Positions 46,701 through 55,697 of a stretch of DNA of 64,000 bases are shown here, one piece after another. Below the pieces are notes generated by a model. It did not search any database, had not been told where the DNA came from, and worked only from the letters and a program-made list of their open reading frames with translations. This stretch comes from Chlamydomonas sphaeroides (taxonomy: Eukaryota; Chlorophyta; Chlorophyceae; Chlamydomonadales; Chlamydomonadaceae), in NCBI GenBank assembly GCA_001662425.1, contig BDDC01000005.1, positions 240,241-304,240 of the forward strand, read 5' to 3'. Every line of letters begins with the position of its first letter. Positions within the stretch are counted from its first letter, which is position 1. A program made the translations under genes and the position numbers.

Positions 46701-46822
46701 CGCAGCAAGCAAGCAGGCGTCTGTGATGCAAGATAGGCTAGTTGGCTGGTCGAGGGTAGCACAGGCGCGCCACCTTGCGATGATGTCGCGACCTCGCGCG
46801 GCGTGGTCGCGGTCGCGGACAT
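43702..46822 (-). CDS. Conserved green-lineage protein of unknown function (GSKWPKTSLGAL motif)
   Basis: Exons on the minus strand: 46822-46650, 46375-46300, 45717-45626, 45429-45390, one exon near 45120-45065 with unclear ends, 44948-44905, 44690-44514, 44256-44150, 43808-43702. All except the fifth join in phase, giving roughly 290 residues. Notable segments are SWNGVLTLAY, GSKWPKTSLGAL followed by LTPQQLQALNAIC, ASKDGSREGHYR, and a C-terminal PGLYRWFADESLHSTV. The last resembles the His-x-Ser/Thr strand of 2H phosphoesterases (LigT/cyclic phosphodiesterase group), but a second such motif is not obvious, so I do not assign that function. The intron 44513-44257 uses a GC donor. It starts about 380 bp after the PUS7 stop on the same strand. 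Confidence 0.7.
43924..43987. mobile_element. MITE-like short element, copy 1 (degenerate)
   Basis: It starts TCGTATCTT and ends AAGATGCG, an inverted repeat with one mismatch, and shares GACGCATCGAT with the other copies. It lies in the intron 44149-43809 of the conserved gene. It is AT-richer than its surroundings and has no coding capacity. Confidence 0.5.
45308..45390. repeat. 9-bp tandem repeat abutting a 5' splice site
   Basis: About nine copies of ctggcccca lie immediately after the donor of the exon 45429-45390. On the coding strand each unit reads CCAGTGGGG, so the real donor CAG|GTGGGG is followed by a series of donor-like copies 9 bp apart, all in the same phase and without stops (encoding Gly-Pro-Val). 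Confidence 0.85.
45926..45963. repeat. Short 9-bp repeat (gggtcaac)
   Basis: Four imperfect copies of about nine bases (cgggtcaac, with aagtcaac as a variant) lie in an intron of the conserved gene between 46299 and 45718. Confidence 0.7.
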
Positions 46823-47204
46823 AGTCGCCGCAGGCCTACACAAAAGCGGCTACTGTACGTATATCACTGGGGTCTGGAGTTGACAACGTGCTGACTTGTG
46901 ACATGCCCGTGGTAGATCCCGGCGCAGCTGTCACTCGCGACTCGCCTCATCGGGCGCTCCAAGAAGGGCGTCGGCGCCCATGCTGGACCCCGCTCCGCCC
47001 CTAGGCACACGACAGCCACGCGCGCATGAGCGCAATCGGCAACCTCGGGAAGTTTGCAGTGGCGCACTCAGCGCAGAGGCCCACCAACCCAGCCCCCGCT
47101 TTCGCGCCACGCCCATGCTTGGACCTCACGGTGTCACGGAGACGTGAGCGGGCTGGACTCCCCACCACACACCCACATCGCCTCCGCCACGCCCCAGGCC
47201 AAGC

Positions 47205-50200
47205 TCAAGCAGCGCCGCCGTCCACCTCAGTTCCCTCGCCGCCCGCCCCAGCGCCCTCGCCAGCGCCCTCAGCGCCAGCGCCCTCAGCGCCAGCGCCCTC
47301 AGCGCCAGCGCCCTCAGCGCCAGCGCCCTCAGCGGTCATCTCAACATCGCCCGCGGTCCCATCGTCCTCGCCCTCGACCGCGGCCCCGGCCCCGGCCCCA
47401 GCCCCGCCTCCGGCCCCGGCCCCGGCCTCGTCAACCGCACCGCCCTCCTGGCCCTCGCCAGCCCCTGCGTCCGCGCCGGCCCCAGCGCCCTCTGCCGGCT
47501 TGGCCGTTGACAGCGCCGCGTGGAAGGCCTTGGAGGTCGAGCCCTGTGCCGGGTGCGGGGGCAGGTGGCGGGGTGCACCGCGGAAGGGGTGCAGCGCGGA
47601 AGGGTGTTCATTTAAAAGCGCGGATGGGTGTATGAGCGCGCTACCGCGCGGCGGGCGGGGCCGGGCAGCCAGCACGCTGCCGTGGAGCGCACCCCGGCCG
47701 CCGCTCGCCGCGACGGGCGGTGCCCCGCTGATGCTCCCGTCTGGTAACTCCGTACTCACGACCATAGCCGCCGCGGGCGCGCAGCGGCCGTGCTGCAACC
47801 CCCCCCTCCACGCAGCGCCCCCAACCCCGCATGTCTCGCACCAGCTCCCCACACCCTCCCCCCGCGACCTGCACCCACGACCCATAGCTCACCCGCATCA
47901 GCTCCCGCAGTAGCATGGTCGCGTAGCACGAGGACGGCAGCGAGAAGCGCAGCTCCGCCGCCAGCAGCGGCCCGCTGCCCGAGGCCGCCGGCGGCGGCCC
48001 GGCGGCGGCGCCGCCGCCGCCGCCCGCGACCGTCAGCTCCGCCCCGGGCGCCGCCGCTCCCCCGCGGCCCATGATCAGGTCCAGGTCGGTCGCGACCAAC
48101 GAGTCGTCGTTGGCGTCGGTGTACCTGGGGGCCGGCGTAGGAGAGGCAGCGGAGTGCTGCCGGTGGTGGTGAGCAACGCCAGCGCTCTGGCCCAAGCCCC
48201 CGACCGGGCCACCAGTCGCCGGCCGCCTCTCCCCGCTTGCCCACCCCCGTGTGGCCGCACCCAGCTACCCAGCCAGCCACCCACCTGCGGAAGCCGTAGC
48301 GCAGCCCGCGAGGGCGCTGCAGCAGGTGCCGGTAGTCGCCGGTGAGGGAGGCGAAGCTGAGCTCGTACGGCACTGACACGCCCTTGGCCGCCGCCGCGGC
48401 TGCGGCTGAGCCGGCGTCGGCCCCAGGCTTGGCGGAGGGGTCGGAGCCGGCGGCGGCCTGCGCCGCGGCGGCGCCCGGGTTGTCCAGGTCGACGCCTGCC
48501 TCGGCTGCCAGCTGCTCGGAGTAAGGTGCGGGCAAGGCGGTAGGCGGTTGGTAAGGGAGCGGCTGCAGGGCACGGACCCCATTGCAGGGGCACCAGGGCA
48601 CGGACCCCAATTGCGCTCGTTCCCGGCCCGCAGCCAGCAAGACGCGTGTGCCGCAGCCTGCCCCTCCCCTTCCCGGGCCGCACGCTGCAGCACCCCTCGC
48701 AGCGGCGCCCCCACCCCCCTCCGCACCTGGCGTATGCGCTGCCCCGTCTCGTGAGTGGGGTAGATAACCTGGGGCAGCACGCAGCGGGCGCGCACCGGCA
48801 CACGAGTGCTATACCACCAACCTGGGCCGGACTCGACACGGGCCTGGCAACACACCCAGCGGCGCTGTGAAGCGGAGCAGGACACAGCATCGCACGACAC
48901 GCGGTGCGAGGGCAAACAACGACCATCGCCTCGGCAGTCATGTCCAGCTTCCATGTGACGTTTGATGGGAGGTCCACAACAGTCTTATAATAGATACGGC
49001 AAGGCAAGCCGGCTCACCTGGGTGCCCGGCAGCGGCAGCACGACGTCAAAGATGCTGTACCGCCCCGCCGCGGCGTCGGCCTCGCTCACGACCGCCACCG
49101 CCGCCAGCCGGGAGGACGACGAGGCGGCCGCCAGCGCGGCTGCGAGGAGCAGGGGCCAGGGGCAGTACAGGACCACAGGGCGCGTCCGAGCGCAATCAAG
49201 CAGGCGTGCGGCACCCGTGCGGCCGGCGGCACGTGTGCTCCACTCCATAGCCATGTGTGCTCCACTCCATAGGCATGTGTGCGCACTGCTGCGGTGCGCG
49301 GCGGGGCACCAGCCGCACCCAGCGGCCGCACCCAGCGGCCGCACCCAGCGGCCGCACCCAGCGGCCGCACCCAGCGGCCGCTTGCTGCCCACACGCCCTC
49401 CCGCCCTCCAGCCCCGCGCACCGTCCTCGCCGTCCGCTCCCTCCGCGGCAGTCACCTCCGCGCCGCCCTCGGCGCCGTCGGCGCCCTCCCCGCCGCCGCC
49501 GCCGCCGTCGGCCCCCAGCAGCGCCGCGCCCTCCTGCCCCGCCTCGCCGCCCGCCGCCTGCGCCGCTGCCGTCGCCGCCGCCGCCGGGCGCAGCAGCACC
49601 AGGTCTCCCGCCACCGCCCGGTCGCAGCCGTAGAGCCGCACCCTGCGGGCGCCACATTGCAAGTCCTTCACATCACGACCGGCCAATCGCTGCCCCTTTT
49701 ACCATTGGCCAAGGCAGCATCCGCCATAGGCACCATCCGAGGGGGCCTAACCGGCCCTGCATCCCCGGCCCTCACGCCCCCTCCGGCCCCACCTGTGGCT
49801 GGCGGCCGCGTTCCACACGTCGCTCTGCCACGCGTGCAGGTACATCATGCGCAGCGTGCGCGGCACCGCCAGCAGCGCCTCCGTCCAGGCCCTGGCCGAC
49901 GTGGGCCGCCACGCGGCGCACGCCTCGGCGCCGGCGGTGGCGCCGGAGCCAGGCTGCGGCGCGGGCGCTCCGCCGGCGTACGCCAGAGCGTTGAGCACGG
50001 CGCGCTCGCCGAGCATGAAGGGCGGGATGCCGCGCAGCGCGCCCTGCGGCAGGTTGGCGGGGGGTTGGGTCATGCTAGGATGCAGCTCGCAGGCTACGGC
50101 GCGTGCCGTCCCTGCCCCCAGCCCCCAGTCGCACGGCCCGCCTTCACCCCAGCGCCCTCGCCCGCACGCAGCACATGCACACACGCGCCCCTGCAGATGC

Positions 50201-53200
50201 CGCCCCTGCGCTGCCCAACACGCTGGCGGCCGCCCCCGTGTCACGTAGCGCCCCCTCCTCCGCCCCTCGGGCCCCTCGGGTCCCTCGCCCCCACCCAGGC
50301 CCGCACCCGGATGTCGCCCTTCGTGAAGAAGCACGCCCTGGCCGCCGCAATGTCGGGCCGCTCGTCGCTGCGGCCCGTGAGCACCAGCCCCACCGCCGAC
50401 CGGAACTCGCCGCGCAGGATGGCGCGGCCCACCTGACAGGGGCGGCCGGGAGGGGCGGGAGGGGCGGGAGGTGGCGGGCTTGGAGTTGTGCTGGAGTGGG
50501 AGGGCCGAGCCAGGCCGGCGGACGCGCCCGTGCCGTACGCCAGACGCCCGCGCCGCGCAGGAGTGGGGAAAGCGAAGTACACCCGCCCTTGCGTTCGGCG
50601 CATGTGGGGCGTGCTGTGAGCGCATCCATCCCGCATGGTTGCGGACCCAACGCGCAGCGGGGGCCGCCAGAGAAAGGCAGCCGCACCAGCCCTCGCGTCT
50701 TGGTCGATACAGTCAGTACAGGCTACGGTGTATCATCAAATCGTCGACGCATCGATGCAACCAATCCCAGGTACGAGCGCTGCGACGGCCGCACCTGGTG
50801 CGTGGGGGCACCTCCGGTGCCGAAGCGCTGCAGCCCAAAGTAGTTGACGAAGCCGCGAGCCGCCACGGCCTCGAGCGCCGATGCCACCTGTGGGTGGGTG
50901 TTGGGTAGGGTTGCGGTGGTGAGGAGCGGGCACCGACACGAGCGGGGGCGCGTTGGCGCCTGGCCGAGGTGCGGCAGGGGCTGCGCGGTGCCGAGGGGCG
51001 CGGCAGCTACGTGGGCGGGTCGGCGCCACAGCGGCCTGCGGGTGCACCTCGAGCGCCGCACCTGCGCCACCGTGTCGTCACCCGCCGCGTCGCCCGCCGA
51101 CGACTCCTGCAGCAGCCGGGAGGCAGCGTGCGTCTGTGGGCCCTCTGGCTGGCAGCAGGCGGTCCCAGGTCCTGCCCGGCAGCGAGCTGGGCCGCAGCTA
51201 CCCCAGCGCAGCACACACGGGCACACGCGCGCCGACGGCAGCCCAGCGCTGTGGGGCCGGCTGCTGCTCAGCCCACCACACGTCGCATGCCTCGCAGCAG
51301 CAGCTGGCCGGCCCAAGGCAGGGCAAGGGCAGCCCTAGGTCCCCAGCACAGCACGCGGCCGTGTGCAGCTGCCGCTGCTCCGCCCACCTGCGGCCGCACG
51401 TCGCGCAGCAGCAGCTGGAACTCGTTGCCCGCCAGCTGCCCCAGCCGCAGCCCCGAGTCGGCAAAGGCAAAGTTGCCCAGGTGCATGCCGCGCAGCCGGG
51501 GGTTGAGCGCGGCCAGGCGGCCGGGGGACACCTGGCGTGAGGGAGGAGGGAGGGAGGGAGGGAGGCGGCCATGGCCTGTTGCGTACGACCTGCAGCACGC
51601 TACGTGCCCGCGCGCCGCCCTTTTCCGCGGCCGCTCCCGTCTGCAGCGTTGGCCCCCTGTCAACCGGCCCGGGCTGCCACCGGCCCGGGCTGCCACCGGC
51701 CCCAGCTCCTAGCTTGGAACATGGTACAGCCCGTACAGCCCGTACGGCCCACCTTGAAGGCCGTCACGAACTGGCCCGTGACGCCGCGCTTGTCCTTGGT
51801 GCCTGCGGGCGCAGCGCCGCGAGGCACCTCAGCAGCGGTGGCTACCAGCCGTAGCCGTCTACGAGCCGAGAGCCCACGACCTGTACAGGTCTTGGTCCTG
51901 GCGCCGGCGCCGGCGCGACCCGTTGCCCGTATGGCAAGCTCCAGGAAGTTCAGCATCGCCATGCATAGCGTTGCCAATCTAATCGACACCGATTTCTTGA
52001 AGTGTTTCGAGCTGCGGCTCTCCCTTCCTAGCCCTCCCAGCTCACCCGAAAATCCAAAGCAGTTGCCCTTGCTCATGCCCAGCATGCGGCCGACCGTGGA
52101 CAGAGCCACCTGCCCAAGGAGGTCAAGGGGCACGAGGGGGCCCAGCCGTCGTATCTTGGTCCGATGAAAGCGATAGGTTTAATAGAATCTTTCGAGTGGA
52201 ACCGTCGACGTATCGGTAGGAACAACATAAGATACGAGAGCTGGTGCCGCCCTGTGCGCGGGATGACGCCACCTGGGATAGGGAACGCCGCGTCCGAGCA
52301 AAGCGGCGGCTTGCCGTACGCGTGCCGTACCTGCGTGTCCATGTTTTCCTTGTACAGCACGAACCGCAGGAAGCGCTGCGAGCCGCCCTCCCAATCGTCG
52401 GTCCAGCCGCCCCGCCCGCCGCCGCCCCGGCCGCGGCCGCCCCGGCCACGCCACCCGCCGCGGCCGCCGGCGTCGCGGCCGCCCCCTCCGCGGCCGCCCC
52501 TGCTGCCGCCCGCCGCCCTCCGCAGCAGGTCCTGCGGCTCAAAGACGACCTGTATGCGGCTGACGGCCTGGGGGCACATGGCGGCAGTGTGGGGCAGACT
52601 GGCGGATTGGGTCATGGTGAGGTGATAGGTGCCCAAGCTCGCTTTCCAAGGCAGGCAGGCAGGCAGGAAGGCAGGCAGGTAGGCAGTAGGCTCTCGTGAG
52701 CAGGGCACGCCGACTCCATCAAGACCCCACACACCTGGGCCTCGCCCCCTCCGCCGCCTCCGCCTCCGCCGCCTCCGGCACCGCCGCCACCGCCGCCGCC
52801 ACCTCGCCCACCCCCACCGCTGCCACCGCCGCGCTGCCGCTTGGCCGCTGGCTGCTCGCCGCGCCCGCCCGCGCGCTTGCCGCCGCGACCCGGCCCCCCA
52901 CCGCCGCCGCCGTCCCGCGCGCCAGCGCCGGCGTCGCCTCCCGCGCCCTCCTCGCCCTCCTTCGCCTGCGCCTGCGGCTGCGGGCCGCTGCTGACGGTCT
53001 CGGTCCTCAGCGGCGGCAGTCCGGGGTGGGAGCGGAAGAACTCATGCACGGCCTGCCGTCGCGGGAGGGGGCGCACAGCAGGCGGTCACATCGCACCCGC
53101 ATGCTCACGGCGGCGGTCGGAGCACCAACACAAAACATGATGTGGGCTGCGAGCTCGCATACACGTGAAGGCAGCACGGTAGCGCGGCTAGCACTCGGCA

Positions 53201-54425
53201 TTGCGGACGCGGAGCTCGCCGGGTGTGCACCCTGACGCACGGGGCTCGCGCGCGGTCGGCGCCTGCCGCGCAGAGCAGGTGCGGCAAGCGCACGACGCCG
53301 TACCCTGCCGTACCTTGCGTACGTCCTTGCTGGCGATGGGCTCCAGCAGCACGCTCTCCCTGCTGGCGGCGCCGCCGCTGCTGCCGCCCCCGCCTGGCGC
53401 GCTGGCCGCTGCGGCCGTGGTCTCCGCCGGCGGCGCGCCGGCGGCCGAGGCCTCTGCCGGCGGCACGTCGGCGCCGCCGCCGGCCTCAGCAGGCGCTGGC
53501 GCGCTGCTCGGTGCCGGGGCGGGGGCCGGAGCCGGGGCCTGCGCCGCGATGCGGGTCAGCAGCTGCTCCAACACCGCGCCGTTCTCGGGGCCCGCGAGCG
53601 CCGCGAAGGAGGCCACGAGCGCGGGGATGCTGGCCTGTGGGCATGCCACGAACAGCGGGGCGGGAGGTGGGGTTGGGGAGCGATGCTTGCATGGTGGCTG
53701 CCTCCCCGGTGCTGCTGCCTCCCTGGTTCGTGCAGCCACTGGCTGCTCGCCAGCGGACCCTAGCCGGCAGCGCAGCCGCACCTGCAGCCGCGACAGCGTG
53801 AAGGGCTCGGGTGGCTGCGCGGCCGTGTCGCCCACCTCGGCAGACTGCGCCGGGGGTCAGGGGGCAGGGGAGGGGGCGTGTGAAGCTTGCAGCGGGCCCA
53901 GGGCGGCGGCCCGCTCCACAGCATACGTACGGCCGCGCGGCGGGCAGCACAGCACGGCGGAAGCAGGCCCCTGCACGCTGCAGCCGGCCGGGAGGCTGCT
54001 GTCTTGCGGCCAGGCTCATAGCCGTGCAGGTTTCTTGAGATATGGAAAAGCGGTGCCGCTGGCGCGGGGAGCTGCCGCAGTCACGACGCGGACGCGTTTG
54101 GCGGCGACTGCGGGGGTCAGGGACATCGCACCTGCGACACGCTAGGGTCCAGCGAGGTCAGCCGCGCCACGCGGCCGTTCACGTCGATCTCGCGGACTTG
54201 GAAGTCGCGAAACCTGCGAGGTAGGACGCAGGCTCGCGCTAAGTATAGGCACATGCAAGCGCCGCGGCGGCCGCCATGGCGCGAACTGGCCGACACTACG
54301 GCATAATGGATAGCTGCGAGGAAGCATAAGGCTACTTGCCTGTGCTTGAGGATGCCGCTGAAGCCCGGCAGCTCCGACACATACTCAACGATGCCGACAT
54401 CGGCCTCGCAAAGCGACGTGGCCAT
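47205..54425 (-). CDS. PUS7: tRNA pseudouridine synthase, PUS7/TruD family (19 exons, 1,029 aa)
   Basis: PUS7/TruD enzymes isomerise uridine to pseudouridine in tRNA (position 13) and other RNAs. Exons: 54425-54340, 54213-54132, 53844-53782, 53634-53314, 53052-52735, 52567-52331, 52109-52046, 51802-51753, 51531-51388, 51133-51062, 50887-50795, 50432-50307, 50043-49793, 49642-49422, 49139-49018, 48768-48727, 48511-48285, 48124-47893, 47543-47205; all in phase. Family blocks in order: PGFSGILKHRFRDFQV, GTKDKRGVT with the catalytic Asp at about residue 394, LGNFAFADSGLRLGQL, FVNYFGLQRFGTGGAPTHQ, LRMMYLHAWQSDVWN, SIFDVVLPLPGT, IYPTHETG, SLTGDYR and FSLPSSCYATMLLREL. The start is the first ATG before the family N-terminus. 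Arg/Gly-rich inserts (exons 5-6) and an Ala/Gly/Glu tail make it longer than the human enzyme. Intron 1 has a GC donor. Nuclear or cytosolic site cannot be told. Confidence 0.95.
47250..47335. repeat. 15-bp coding repeat in the PUS7 C-terminus
   Basis: The unit agcgccctcagcgcc repeats four to five times within the last PUS7 exon and encodes a pentapeptide repeat of Gly, Ala and Glu (EGAGA) on the minus strand. It follows the end of the conserved fold, so it is a disordered acidic tail. Confidence 0.85.
49308..49383. repeat. 13-bp tandem repeat in a PUS7 intron
   Basis: Five clear copies of agcggccgcaccc, plus degenerate edge copies, lie in the intron 49421-49140. On the coding strand each unit contains GTGCGG, the commonest 5' splice-site hexamer in this window. 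Confidence 0.85.
50686..50783. mobile_element. MITE-like short element, copy 2
   Basis: The left end ccagccctcgcgtctt matches copy 3 (ccagccgtcgtatctt). The right end aggtacgagcgctg is its approximate reverse complement. The centre shares CGTCGACGCATCGAT with the other copies. It lies in the PUS7 intron 50794-50433, starting about a dozen bases from the donor. Confidence 0.55.
52142..52244. mobile_element. MITE-like short element, copy 3 (best preserved)
   Basis: A 103-bp AT-rich segment bounded by a 16-bp terminal inverted repeat (ccagccgtcgtatctt at 52142-52157, aagatacgagagctgg at 52229-52244; 14 of 16 match), inside the PUS7 intron 52330-52110. The centre has CGTCGACGTATCGG. No transposase frame is present, as expected of a non-autonomous element. 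Confidence 0.65.
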
Positions 54426-54793
54426 GGGTGCTACTAGTGATGGCTATCGGCGGGTCATGCTAGGTGATACTTTGTAGCGGGATGAGGTCGGGTTTGGAGG
54501 GGCAAGCTACATTTAACTGCCACGAACCTAAGGCTCGTGAACCGCATGGGGAAGCCCCTCGTAGCCCCTGGCCCGCGTGGGGAAAGGCTCTACCGTACCA
54601 CAGGGCCTATCGCAGGCGAAGTCCCTCACCTCTTGGCATCAGCGCGAAGTCACGTGAACTCCTTTCCAAGACCATTGTTGCAGCTGTGTCCTGTGTTGTC
54701 TCAGCGAGCGCATACCTCCTCAGCTGCTAACTCAACCGAAGGGCCAGATTGCGCACGTCGCCAAGCGCCCGGGGCGGTGCACCGCAGGAAGGA

Positions 54794-54798
54794 TTACA
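54794..54798 (-). terminator. Polyadenylation signal TGTAA of CAO
   Basis: TTACA on the plus strand is TGTAA on the minus strand, about 900 bases past the CAO stop and before the PUS7 start at 54425. The surrounding 54426-55697 region has no recognised gene and is best read as the CAO 3' UTR plus the PUS7 promoter. Confidence 0.5.
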
Positions 54799-55697
54799 AG
54801 CTGGCCCATATTTGCAAGCACGCCCTGTGATGAGTAAAGAGCGGCTGGGGGTATGTGCTCCATCCAACTTCGTACACTTCCCGGCCGCACATCATCCGGA
54901 TAGTGCGCAGTCCCTCATGCGTCGCGGCCGCCCGCCAGCCCCTGCCACAGCGCGCACCTGCCCGCGCCGTCACCGTGCTCCCGCCCCCTCCATAGAATGG
55001 TCTTCTCCAGCGCATGAACTACCGGTACTAGGGCTACATGCCAAGCATAAGCTGTGCTCTTGGCTGAGCCCGACACCGCACAAACAAACGAAAGCCGCCG
55101 CAGCAGCAGCAGAACCAGCGACGTCGTCCACGCCAACGATACTGCACTAGCATAACTCTACAACGCGGCACTGAGAAAACGCTCGCGCCCCCCACGCGCA
55201 GCAGCAAGGCTATAATCTTGGGGTCCCTCCCTCCTTCCCAAAACCGGAGGGCACACGCAAACCCTCGCGGCTCGCCGACTCCGTCCTCCTCCTGACGCAC
55301 GCGGGCCCTCGCGCTCCCTGCAACGACTATCACCTCGGCAGCCACTAACGCCAGAGATCCTCCACCGCCCCGACATGCGGCGCTCCCACTCTGGATGCGT
55401 AATAGCACACACACAGACACATACACACACTCGCCCACGGCCTCGCAAGCGCCCTCGCATGGTTCCCGGCAAGTGATTTGTTGTTTGGGCACTCCGCACA
55501 CGCTCCGGCACCGACGCACCCTCAGGCGCGTGCGCGCGCCGGGCGGCCCCGGACAAGATGAGGCATCCAAGCCATCAGACGTCTCAACAGCGACCACCGG
55601 TACACCTGCGACCGCGCTGCCGCCTCGTCGCCTTGCGACGGTTCAATCCGCGCTGCCGTCACGCCTCTGCAAGCCGTTCTGCCGAGCTCGCGCCCGC

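Noticed and set aside
43702..46822. Firm assignment as a 2H phosphoesterase
   Set aside because: Only one His-x-Ser/Thr motif is visible, and it lies at the C-terminus; the family needs two.
43702..54425. PUS7 and the following gene as one fused protein
   Set aside because: A clear in-frame stop at 47205-47207 follows the PUS7 tail, and a good start lies at 46822; fusion would need an unseen splice event.
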